A program made the translations under genes and the position numbers. From JBIOJB01 sp044450465 (GTDB taxonomy: Bacteria > Chloroflexota > Dormibacteria > Dormibacterales > Dormibacteraceae), in assembly GCA_044450465.1 (NCBI GenBank), contig JBIOJB010000022.1, positions 1 through 36,263 on the forward strand: a stretch of DNA of 36,263 bases, in the 5' to 3' direction. The notes beneath the pieces are model-generated. The model ran no database searches. It was given only the letters and a program-made list of their open reading frames with translations, and had not been told where the DNA came from. Numbering within the stretch: position 1 is the stretch's first letter; each line of letters opens with the position of its first letter. Below, in pieces: positions 30,146-36,263 of the stretch.

Positions 30146-31194
30146 AGGCCGAGCGAACCCCGGAGCAGCTGCTCACCGCGCGTTGGCGCGAATCGTTCCT
30201 GATCGCTTGGGAGGAGCTGCCTGACCGCGTGAGCGTGCCAGGCAGGAGCACGCCGAAGGGGAACCTGCTGGCCGCCGCTATGCGCCTGGCCGCAGTCGCC
30301 TGGCCCGACGGCAAGTTGGCCGGCCAGCGCCGCGAACCCTTCACGGTGAACCAGCTGATGGTGGCGCTTGGCAGGTCAACGAACACCACGCAGGCCTTCC
30401 TCCATTGGTTCGAAGCCACCGGCTGGCTCTGCCGCCGCCAGACCCCGAACCGGCGCGACGCCGACGAGCGCTCGCTGGTCATCCCCGAGGGCGCCGTTAT
30501 CGCATGGCCTGGCTGGCCCCTCGCGTCTCAACCGGTGAATGCAAACGGTGAGACGCCATCCGCGTCTCAGCCATCGAACGCAAATGGGGAGACGCGAAAC
30601 GAGGCCGTCCCTGCGGCCGCGGCAGCCGCTCCGGCTGAGGATCCCGAGCCGCTCGCGTCTCCATTTGGACGCCCTGAGGGCGTTTCGCGTCTCCATTTAG
30701 ACGCCCTCGCGTCTCACCGTTTGAACTCAAGCGCCGAGACGCCTCCCGGAATACCCGGAGCGTACCCGGAGAGTCTTAAGGGGGGTCTTGATACCCCCCT
30801 TAACAACCCCATCAAGGCAACCGCCACGGCGTTAGCCCCGTCGTCGAGCCACGTTCAGACCCACCTGCAAAACGGCGCCAACGTTGGACGGACGGACTGG
30901 GAGGAGGAGCGGCTCAGAACGATCCGGCAGCTGCTGGAAACGGCCATGGAGAGGTCGCGCTTCGCCGTTCACCGGACGCCCAAGGCCCGCGATCGCTGGA
31001 GCAAATTCTTCGGCGCCTTCAGTGCTGAGCTGGCGCAGTGCGAGCTCTCGGAATCGCTGATCAAGCGCCGAGCTCAAGACTTCTTCTGCGAGCAAGTCTG
31101 GTCAAGGCTCGGCGATGAGGCAGATCGGGAGAGATTGCGCCGCAGGATGTTCGAGTCGAACCGCGTGCACCGTCGCACGAGGTCCATGCGATGA
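30142..31194 (+). CDS. Lambda-O-like replication initiator with origin in its linker
   Basis: The 350-residue protein has an N-terminal winged-helix-like domain (about 25-115: NLLAAAMRLAAVAWPDGK, FTVNQLMVALGRSTNTTQAF, HWFEATGWLCRRQTP). A disordered, repeated linker follows (about 128-250, with ASQPxNANGET repeated). The C-terminal region is helical (about 255-350). Such a layout, with repeats encoded in the linker, matches initiators like lambda O. Homology was not established; this is inference from architecture. Confidence 0.6.
   Translation: MKAERTPEQLLTARWRESFLIAWEELPDRVSVPGRSTPKGNLLAAAMRLAAVAWPDGKLAGQRREPFTVNQLMVALGRSTNTTQAFLHWFEATGWLCRRQTPNRRDADERSLVIPEGAVIAWPGWPLASQPVNANGETPSASQPSNANGETRNEAVPAAAAAAPAEDPEPLASPFGRPEGVSRLHLDALASHRLNSSAETPPGIPGAYPESLKGGLDTPLNNPIKATATALAPSSSHVQTHLQNGANVGRTDWEEERLRTIRQLLETAMERSRFAVHRTPKARDRWSKFFGAFSAELAQCELSESLIKRRAQDFFCEQVWSRLGDEADRERLRRRMFESNRVHRRTRSMR
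30523..30742. repeat. GCGTCTC inverted-repeat cluster inside the initiator gene
   Basis: GCGTCTC starts at 30523, 30562, 30655, 30687 and 30709, and its complement GAGACGC at 30550, 30589 and 30736. Three pairs form identical 34-bp units, each two 7-bp arms with exactly 20 bp between. Eight copies of a 7-mer in 220 bp are far above chance. Likely initiator-binding iterons. Confidence 0.85.
30776..30803. other. Perfect 11-bp hairpin within the initiator gene
   Basis: TTAAGGGGGGT pairs with ACCCCCCTTAA around CTTGAT, 34 bp after the last repeat unit. It may be an origin or primase start structure, or an attenuator. Confidence 0.8.
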
Positions 31195-31487
31195 GCGAGC
31201 TCGCCGCCTTCGAGGCCTTCCGCGAGCACACCTCCAGCTGCGGCGCATGCCGGCCTAAATCGGGTCTGGCCTGCGAGCTCGGCCTGCGTCTGCATGACGC
31301 GTGGCGCCGCGCGGCCGAGGCCGAAGAGCGCGAGCGCAAACAGCGCGAGCTCGCGCAGCAGCCAGCTCGGCGCCGGTCGGCCGGTCGAGTGGGCGGTGCT
31401 GGTCGAGGTTCAGGTGTCACCTCCCCGGCATCGTCCACTCGCCTCTATCCGTTCAGGTTCGCCGGCGAGGCCGGCAAGGAGGCATGA
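31191..31487 (+). CDS. Hypothetical Cys-containing protein
   Basis: The 98-residue protein starts with an ATGA overlap. It has HTSSCGACRPKSGLACELG, a small Cys3 motif seen in phage proteins, then a charged helix and an Arg/Gly/Ser tail. Its stop is 2 bp before the next GTG start. Confidence 0.6.
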   Translation: MSELAAFEAFREHTSSCGACRPKSGLACELGLRLHDAWRRAAEAEERERKQRELAQQPARRRSAGRVGGAGRGSGVTSPASSTRLYPFRFAGEAGKEA

Positions 31488-31488
31488 C

Positions 31489-32031
31489 GTGGGACGTTTC
31501 TCAATCCTCTTGTCAGCGCTCGAGGCCGTCGGCTTGGCGTCTGGTTCGCCCTTCGAGGACGACCGGAAGACGCAGGAGGCGATCGAGCACGCAACCGATC
31601 GGCTCCTGGACAAGTTGCATCAGCGGCGCCAGGCGATCCTGGCCAGGGTGCGCGAGCTGCCGGCTGGAACGCCGACCTCGGCTGAGGCCGCGACCAAAGC
31701 GAAGCGCGTCGGCGAGTTTGAAGCGCTGCAGCTGCTCAACGAGGAGTGGGCTCCGCTCGATCGCGCCCACCGCCTCCTCATCGAGCCGTGGATGGGACGG
31801 CCGGCGATCCAGCTCTGCTACGCCGACACCAGGCGAACGCCGGATCAGGACGAGCGCGGTCGGCCGGTCCCATATGGTCCGCCGGTCGGCAGCCTGGCCC
31901 GGCTGGTCTTCCTGAGCACTGACGCTGACTTCTGGACGCCGAGCGCCGGCGCGACGCTGGGCATGATGCTCGGCGCGGATCAGGCTCGAGGCGCGGCTGG
32001 CCAGACGACCCGCGAAGCCGGGGGTTGGTGA
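31489..32031 (+). CDS. Hypothetical phage-like protein
   Basis: The 180-residue protein begins at GTG 31489, 6 bp after AAGGAGG. It has two charged helices (EHATDRLLDKLHQRRQAILARV), then a strand-rich region (MGRPAIQLCYADTRR...GSLARLVFLSTDADFW) and a Gly-rich end. An ATG at 31484 is in a different frame and is not used. Unknown. Confidence 0.6.
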   Translation: MGRFSILLSALEAVGLASGSPFEDDRKTQEAIEHATDRLLDKLHQRRQAILARVRELPAGTPTSAEAATKAKRVGEFEALQLLNEEWAPLDRAHRLLIEPWMGRPAIQLCYADTRRTPDQDERGRPVPYGPPVGSLARLVFLSTDADFWTPSAGATLGMMLGADQARGAAGQTTREAGGW

Positions 32032-32032
32032 G

Positions 32033-32269
32033 ATGACCTTCAAGCGCAGCCAGCTCCGCGATCATCAGTTCTTCGAGCGGCACAAGGCGGCGATCCTGCT
32101 CGCTCAAGCGCGAGGAGAGATCGAAGACGACCTCTCGCCGGAGCCAGGCGGCGGGCATCGGAGCGGGCGCCACTTCGTCAGCGGCGAGCCAGACCCAACG
32201 CAGGAGCCAGCGCAGGAGGCGCCGAAGCCGCCCGCGCAGCGCGCAGGGTCTGACCTCAGGCGGATGTGA
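32033..32269 (+). CDS. Small hypothetical protein
   Basis: The 78-residue protein (MTFKRSQLRDHQFFERHKAA...) has an amphipathic start and a Pro/Gly/Glu-rich end. It follows the previous stop by one base. Its reading frame continues open past the TGA for 69 codons with good third-position GC, so a longer ancestral gene or separate start at 32291 is possible. Confidence 0.5.
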   Translation: MTFKRSQLRDHQFFERHKAAILLAQARGEIEDDLSPEPGGGHRSGRHFVSGEPDPTQEPAQEAPKPPAQRAGSDLRRM

Positions 32270-32535
32270 ACGCCTCGCACTCAAGCGCTGGTGGCAGCGG
32301 CGGGGCGACAGCAGATCCTGCGGGCAGAGCGGCTGCCGAGGCGTTGCCCACGCGCTACACGCCTCTCAACGGTTCGGACGGGAGCTGCGGTGCCGCACAG
32401 CCAGCTCGGGCGAGCAAAAGAGAGGCCGGCAGCCCCCTACAGCTCCCCCGACGCTCAAGAGCGGCCTCCGTGTTAAACGGGCCGGTTTTTGCGGAAACTC
32501 GGGCCAGCCGTCTTGAGATCGAAAGCGCCTCTTAG
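32266..32535 (+). CDS. Uncertain ORF
   Basis: A GTG at 32266 opens an 89-codon frame of Ala/Gly/Ser-rich composition. A competing frame from GTG 32291 to 32476 has more coding-like third positions. Only one, if either, is likely real. Confidence 0.25.
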   Translation: MNASHSSAGGSGGATADPAGRAAAEALPTRYTPLNGSDGSCGAAQPARASKREAGSPLQLPRRSRAASVLNGPVFAETRASRLEIESAS

Positions 32536-33106
32536 AGCGCGAGCCACGCGGGCCACGCGGGCCGGCCGAGCCCATGGTGGGCGTGATCGCTGTAGTGGTT
32601 GCGAGTCGGAGCGGCGGAGCGAGCTCGACGCCGCCCTGCTGGCCGGGATTTCGCAGCGGCTGCTTGCCGAGCGTTTCGGCTTGAGCCGGTCGGCGATTCA
32701 GCGCCATCGCAAGCACGTCAGCCCGAGCCTGGTCCTGGTCGCGGCGCCCAGCGATGGGGGAGACAGCAACGGTCGCCTTCAGCCAGAGGCGGGCAGCGAG
32801 ATGGTTGCGGAGGCGCAGGCAATCTACCGAGGGTGCAAGCTCGCTTTCGACCAAGCGATCGCGGGCGGCAACCTGCTCAGCCTCTCGCTGGCAGCTCGCT
32901 CGGCGATGGCGTCGCTGGAACTCCTTTGCAGGGTGCTCGAGCGCCTCGAGGCGCGGCAGGTGGTGGGTGTGGTCGATGTCCAAAGATCTGCCGAATGGAT
33001 CGAGATGCGCGCGCTCGTTGTCGAATTCGTCCCGCAGGAGCGACGGGCGGAGTTCGTGCGCCGGCTGCGCCTGCTCGCCGAGCGGAGAACGACCCGTGGT
33101 GGCTGA
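32489..33106 (+). CDS. Zinc-plus-HTH DNA-binding protein (small-terminase-like)
   Basis: About 205 residues from TTG 32489, though no good start exists before the Cys motif. DRCSGCESERRSELDAALLAGISQRLLAERFGLSRSAIQRHRKHV is a CxxC plus HTH arrangement common near phage packaging and satellite genes. The C-terminal half is helical. It may recognise DNA for packaging, or regulate; no terminase large subunit is present. Confidence 0.65.
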   Translation: MRKLGPAVLRSKAPLRARATRATRAGRAHGGRDRCSGCESERRSELDAALLAGISQRLLAERFGLSRSAIQRHRKHVSPSLVLVAAPSDGGDSNGRLQPEAGSEMVAEAQAIYRGCKLAFDQAIAGGNLLSLSLAARSAMASLELLCRVLERLEARQVVGVVDVQRSAEWIEMRALVVEFVPQERRAEFVRRLRLLAERRTTRGG

Positions 33107-33287
33107 GACGCCTGACAGGATCGGTTTCCGCCGGAAACGGTCCGGCCGCGCGTTCCCGTAGCATGGATTGCCGATCGCGCTTGACAACCCGGGACGCGCC
33201 CGTCAGAGTGCGCCCCATCGCCCAGGAGGACCACCCCGACGCCGATGGCGACATGCCCGCCCGCCTCGTGCTGGTAGCTGACTGCTG
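33107..33287. other. 181-bp intergenic region with small inverted repeat
   Basis: GTTTCC-GCC-GGAAAC (around 33124-33138) could be a weak terminator of the preceding gene. A TTGACA lies just after position 33180 and may serve the toxin-antitoxin pair. No ORF was seen. Confidence 0.4.
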
Positions 33288-33626
33288 ATGGCGGTCGCCC
33301 ATATCCGAAGGCCCAAGGACTTCACTCTCCCCGCATCAAGAGACGCCATCTTGACGATGCTTGAGGAACTGAAGGAAGACGATCTGAACCGGCTCGCAAC
33401 CGAGCTGGTCGAGGCTCTGGTGGCTGCCCGAGACAAGGATGACCTGCTGCCCGTTCGGCATGTCCTGGAGGCTTGGTACCGGACGGTGCTCTTGCGCAGA
33501 GACTCGGATCACTCGCGCGTGGTCTACGACGCTCGAGCTCGCGCCGAGGGTCGGATCCCAAAGGTTGAAACGCAGACCGTGGACGAGCTCCGCGCCGAAA
33601 TCAAGCGTCACCGCGCCGCCAGCTGA
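33288..33626 (+). CDS. Antitoxin-like helical protein
   Basis: The 112-residue protein starts at ATG 33288 and is charged and helical, with LEELKEDDLNRLATELVEALVAARD and a C-terminal ETQTVDELRAEIKRHRAAS. Size and position directly before a ParE-like gene suit an antitoxin, though no DNA-binding fold was clearly recognised. Its stop overlaps the apparent CUG start of the next gene. Confidence 0.55.
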   Translation: MAVAHIRRPKDFTLPASRDAILTMLEELKEDDLNRLATELVEALVAARDKDDLLPVRHVLEAWYRTVLLRRDSDHSRVVYDARARAEGRIPKVETQTVDELRAEIKRHRAAS

Positions 33627-33889
33627 CGGCTGGATCTTTCCGCCGCGGGATCTATTACGAAGACCGGGTTAAGCGCACTCTTGCGATGGCGACGGAGGAT
33701 GCCCAGGAGGAGTTCTTCATCGTCATGGAGCGGCTCAGCCGCAATCCACTTGATCCTGAGCTCGCGATTGAGCCGTCGAAGGATGCGCCGGCAACGTACT
33801 CCGCGCCATTCGATGACGGCTTAGTCGAGTACCAGATCCTCAAGGACCACCCGTGGCTATGGGTGAGCCGCATCGTTTGGCTCGAATAG
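33623..33889 (+). CDS. ParE/RelE-like toxin, apparent CUG start
   Basis: About 88 residues from CTG 33623, which overlaps the antitoxin TGA (CTGA). The body reads MATEDAQEEFFIVMERLSRNP, PLDPELAIEP, then DGLVEYQILKDHPWLWVSRIVWLE: the helix then antiparallel-sheet order of RelE/ParE-fold toxins. An ATG at 33686 would remove the first strand, so CTG or another upstream start is favoured. Confidence 0.6.
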   Translation: MTAGSFRRGIYYEDRVKRTLAMATEDAQEEFFIVMERLSRNPLDPELAIEPSKDAPATYSAPFDDGLVEYQILKDHPWLWVSRIVWLE

Positions 33890-34276
33890 ACGACGAGAGC
33901 GAGCCAGCCGAGCCCGATACGACGCTTGGCGGCAGCGGTTCGAACAGAACGTAGCCTGCGCGCGCCGGCCCTCGAGCGATCCTCCGCACTTGCGGCAGCG
34001 TCCGACTCGGACGCCTATGAGCCAGGCGTCGATCGGATGCGAAACATAGGTCGGGATCCATATCGTCCAGAGCTCCACGCGCTCGTCGTCGTACCACCAT
34101 CGAGCGATGCGGATCCGCGGTCTCGACGTCGTCCGTTTCGCCGGCGACTGAGGCGTGGCGCTGCTGGCCATGCGACGCCGATAGGCAGCCTGGCGGCAGG
34201 CATCCGAGCAGTACCTCGTCTGGGCGTGCCGGCCGGTTAGCCGAGCTGGACACTGCAGGCATCGCCGCGCCGCCAT
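33857..34276 (-). CDS. Duplicated zinc-finger hypothetical protein
   Basis: The 139-residue protein has two matching modules: CLQCPARLTGRHAQTRYCSDACRQAAYRRR near the N-terminus and CRKCGGSLEGRRAQATFCSNRCRQASYRAR near the C-terminus, joined by a Trp-rich strand region. Each has CxxC...CxxxC. The module resembles small DNA-binding zinc ribbons of actinobacteria. It overlaps the toxin gene tail to tail. Confidence 0.75.
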   Translation of the reverse strand: MAARRCLQCPARLTGRHAQTRYCSDACRQAAYRRRMASSATPQSPAKRTTSRPRIRIARWWYDDERVELWTIWIPTYVSHPIDAWLIGVRVGRCRKCGGSLEGRRAQATFCSNRCRQASYRARLARSRRLFEPNDAAHP

Positions 34277-34362
34277 GAGCGCCGGAACCGTAACACGCGG
34301 CGTTACGGTTTGGCGTCAGCTCGAGCAGCTGCAGGGAACGCCCCAAGCCCGGCTCTGCGCGG

Positions 34363-34689
34363 CTACGGCTCGTTCTCGAGGTGCTCCTTGATCAGCTTCT
34401 TGACCTTGCCCTCGTCGTCAACCTCGATCTCGGTGCGGTCGATAGTGATCTTCGCCTTGTGTCGCTTTAGCTTGTCGTAGAGCCACGAGCTGAGCAAGGC
34501 AACCGCAACATCGATCGGAATACTCGCGGCGTGATCGACGAGGAAGTGCCCGAATTCGCTGTATGCGGCGATGCCCTTGCGCGTGTGGTTTTCGCGCAAC
34601 CGCACGCTAAGCCCTTCGGTTAGCTCGTAGGGCTTGGTGCCGAGGTCATACCACAGGTCGCCGCGAGTGAAATGGACATCGATCCGCAT
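34363..34689 (-). CDS. Hypothetical protein with amphipathic/membrane helix
   Basis: The 108-residue protein has a strand-rich N-terminal half, a hydrophobic helix (PIDVAVALLSSWLYDKLKR) and then strands AKITIDRTEIEVDDEGK with a terminal helix. The C-terminal part recalls effector-associated constant components seen with actinobacterial NTPase/protease effectors, but no partner is nearby. Tentative. Confidence 0.55.
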   Translation of the reverse strand: MRIDVHFTRGDLWYDLGTKPYELTEGLSVRLRENHTRKGIAAYSEFGHFLVDHAASIPIDVAVALLSSWLYDKLKRHKAKITIDRTEIEVDDEGKVKKLIKEHLENEP

Positions 34690-34858
34690 CCGGCGCTTGG
34701 GTGGCTTGATGTGCGCAGCCTACGCCCACCATGGCGTCCGAGGCTTGGCCGGCGAGCAGCGAGCCGTCCTCGCTTAGTCTTCGCTGCCGAGGGGCTGGCG
34801 CGGCGAGGACGCCCGCCCCGATTGGCCCGCCGAGGAGCAGAACATCGAGCTCGAGCAG

Positions 34859-35107
34859 ATGTCGGTGACGGCGATCGCCATGCGGCCTGAGCTGTTGATG
34901 CGAGCTCGCGAGCTCTGCGGCGATCGCGCCGATCTCGACGCTGAGGATCTCGTCGGCTGCGCCTTGCTACGGATGTGCGAGAAGCCGCCGGATCCGCAGA
35001 GCGACGAGCAGCTCCTGCACTGGCTGAGGACGGTCATCTTCCGGCTCAACGCGAACGCATATCGAGATCTGCGCGGCGCGGAGTTTGTGACCTGGGAGGA
35101 GCTCTAA
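34859..35107 (+). CDS. Sigma-70 region-2-like small protein
   Basis: The 82-residue protein reads LMRARELCGDRADLDAEDLVGCALLRMC, then LLHWLRTVIFRLNANAYRDLRG. This is the helix order of sigma region 2 (core-binding DAEDLVQ-like motif then a W-L-x-T helix) with no region 4. The frame is open about 90 bp upstream without a standard start. A truncated sigma decoy or fragment is possible. Confidence 0.55.
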   Translation: MSVTAIAMRPELLMRARELCGDRADLDAEDLVGCALLRMCEKPPDPQSDEQLLHWLRTVIFRLNANAYRDLRGAEFVTWEEL

Positions 35108-35108
35108 G

Positions 35109-35993
35109 TCAGAAGCGCGTCAGCGCCCCGCGCGCGGCCTCCCAGTCCTTCTCGTCGTAGCCCATTAGCTGGGTGTGCCAGCGCACCGCGCGGTCATGGA
35201 GCTCGACGGCTTTCTCGATCACGGGCATCAGCGCGCCGAGCTTGACCTCAACCTTTGCGGTTGTGATCCCATCCTCTACCGGCCCAACTCGCTCGACAGG
35301 CAGGATGAGCGCCCACGGCTCCGAATGGGCCGGGCCGGAGACGATGTGATACAGGAACTGGCCCTCCGGATCATCGTCGGGCGCCAACTCGTCAGGGAGC
35401 GCCTCGAGCAGAAGCCTCGACGGGCCGGGGCGCTTGATCCCAAACCCAACAAGCGGTTTCGGGGCGCCCGCCTCAGGCGGCTTTCCAAATGACTCCGGGA
35501 TTCCCTGGCGCTTGGCTTCGTCGCGAAGGGCCTCGATCTTTAGGCGGATCGCCGGCCGCCTGGGAGGCCGGGCGAATGCCAGATCGCCGCGCACCTTGGT
35601 GAGATGCTCAGTGAAGCCGCGAGACTGGCGTTGCCGCGGAGTCAGAGTTGGATCCAGCAGCCAGCAGGCTCGAGCCGAGGCCTCGAGGCAGCTGCGCAAG
35701 AGGCCATACCAGGCGTAGGTCGGCAACCAGCCAGTACCAAGGATGACGGCGACCGTCATCAGGTGATCCTCCGCGCCTGCCAGGTGAAAGCGGGCAAAGT
35801 CGAACGCCCACCGACCCTTGGCCAGGCGGCACGCTTCCGCGTAGGGCGAGCCAACGATCGGCTGCGCTCGAGATTGAGTGCCCCACGTCTGACTCGAGGC
35901 CGACACGAAGCGGTCTAGGGAGACGGCTGCGCTGTTTACTCGCTGAGCCTCGGCCTGGCTGGCCGGGATCGATATTCGGAACTGAGACGCCAT
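35109..35993 (-). CDS. Hypothetical actinobacterial-type protein
   Basis: The 294-residue protein is helical with WYGLLRSCLEASARACWLL, a HLTKVRGDLAF helix, and a YHIVSGPAHSEPWAL motif (S-x3-H) shared with many uncharacterised actinobacterial proteins. No enzyme motif identified. It runs against its neighbour and is the last gene before the right attachment repeat, a cargo position. Confidence 0.6.
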   Translation of the reverse strand: MASQFRISIPASQAEAQRVNSAAVSLDRFVSASSQTWGTQSRAQPIVGSPYAEACRLAKGRWAFDFARFHLAGAEDHLMTVAVILGTGWLPTYAWYGLLRSCLEASARACWLLDPTLTPRQRQSRGFTEHLTKVRGDLAFARPPRRPAIRLKIEALRDEAKRQGIPESFGKPPEAGAPKPLVGFGIKRPGPSRLLLEALPDELAPDDDPEGQFLYHIVSGPAHSEPWALILPVERVGPVEDGITTAKVEVKLGALMPVIEKAVELHDRAVRWHTQLMGYDEKDWEAARGALTRF

Positions 35994-36121
35994 GCCGGCG
36001 AGTCTACGAGGCCCGCTCCGCGTCCTTATCTATGCCTTGCCGCGCTGGGATAAAGCGCGACGCACCGGCGGGATCCGAGTCTTAAGCGCCACACCTCAAT
36101 ACAAACCCGCCTCGAGCGCTG

Positions 36122-36177
36122 GAGCGCTTGCCTGCGGAGCAAGAGGCAGCAAATTCGATTCTTGCCAGGCGCACCAG
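36122..36177. repeat. Attachment-site repeat, right of element 2
   Basis: Partial tRNA-Arg(GCG) copy (anticodon arm to CCA) with one mismatch in the T-arm stem; it lacks the 5' acceptor and most of the D arm, so it is not a functional tRNA. Confidence 0.92.
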
Positions 36178-36188
36178 CATGCGCAAAT

Positions 36189-36263
36189 TCAGCTGATGAC
36201 TCGGCCTCGCCTCGGCCCGGGCTTCAGGAGCTCTTTTTCGTCGCTCTCCGCCGGCGGGCCACC
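36189..36263 (-). CDS. Possible C-terminal end of a chromosomal gene
   Basis: On the minus strand a frame runs in from the window edge: PPAESDEKELLKPGPRRGRV then IS and TGA. Two other frames are also open in part. Too short for a product call. Confidence 0.2.
   Translation of the reverse strand, partial: GGPPAESDEKELLKPGPRRGRVIS

Larger units (their letters stand above)
27897..36177. mobile_element. Integrative element 2 (8.3 kb) in tRNA-Arg(GCG)
   Basis: The element is flanked by a 56-bp repeat of the tRNA 3' part (27897-27952, 36122-36177; one mismatch at the T-arm stem). The integrase gene lies directly inside the left repeat. It encodes a HTH protein, a lambda-O-like initiator, phage-like small genes and a toxin-antitoxin-like pair. 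There are no structural or transfer genes, so a phage satellite or cryptic replicating island is likely. Confidence 0.87.

Noticed and set aside
30523..30742. CRISPR-like array
   Set aside because: Repeats are 7-bp arms of inverted units with fixed 20-bp gaps inside a translated ORF, without direct repeats of CRISPR length or cas genes.
36122..36177. Second tRNA-Arg(GCG) gene
   Set aside because: It lacks the 5' acceptor strand and most of the D arm; it is the right attachment repeat of element 2.

Overview
The window is GC-rich bacterial DNA. The host cannot be placed firmly. HspR, a sortase paired with an LAxTG-type wall anchor, a CAP-domain protein and the two-gene biotin-carboxyl-transferase/enoyl-CoA hydratase cluster all suit a Gram-positive, high-GC lineage such as Actinomycetota or a neighbouring phylum (e.g. 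Dormibacterota-like soil bacteria). The first ~100 bases are homopolymer runs that look like a contig-end artefact.

Chromosomal part, 104-12243. A Cys-rich small protein and hspR lie on the minus strand. Then come mntP behind a two-hairpin leader, and enoyl-CoA hydratase translationally coupled to an acyl-CoA carboxylase beta chain. A minus-strand operon follows: UbiE/MenG-like methyltransferase, a UbiA-like membrane protein and hemolysin III. Divergent from it are a GNAT protein, a second methyltransferase and a MOSC protein. Next is a cell-envelope block: an Ig-repeat surface protein ending in LAATG-TM-basic tail, its overlapping sortase, and a secreted CAP protein. The block ends in a minus-strand tRNA-Arg(CCG).

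Element 1, 12204-27197 (15.0 kb). It is bounded by a 40-bp direct repeat equal to the 5' half of tRNA-Arg(CCG). It carries a winged-helix + HEPN-like gene pair next to the left end (a candidate defence module), small phage-like genes, a tyrosine integrase, a HTH regulator, an AlpA/Xis-like protein, and a primase-helicase replication protein followed by GC-rich repeats that may be an origin. A long train of tightly overlapping small, often Cys-rich genes follows, then a DUF2321-like protein at the right end. No capsid, terminase large subunit or conjugation genes were seen, so it looks like a replicating satellite or integrative mobilizable element. Several of its genes appear to start at AUA or AUC.

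Between the elements (27198-27876) is a short chromosomal island: a lipoprotein gene and tRNA-Arg(GCG).

Element 2, 27897-36177 (8.3 kb). It is bounded by a 56-bp repeat (one mismatch) of the 3' part of tRNA-Arg(GCG). It has its own XerC/D-type integrase, a HTH protein, and a lambda-O-like initiator whose linker encodes a cluster of GCGTCTC inverted repeats and a perfect 11-bp hairpin (candidate origin). It also has small phage-like genes, a toxin-antitoxin-like pair, and several lone genes of unknown role. Thus about 23 kb of the 36 kb is two unrelated integrated elements occupying two tRNA-Arg genes that were originally under 1 kb apart.
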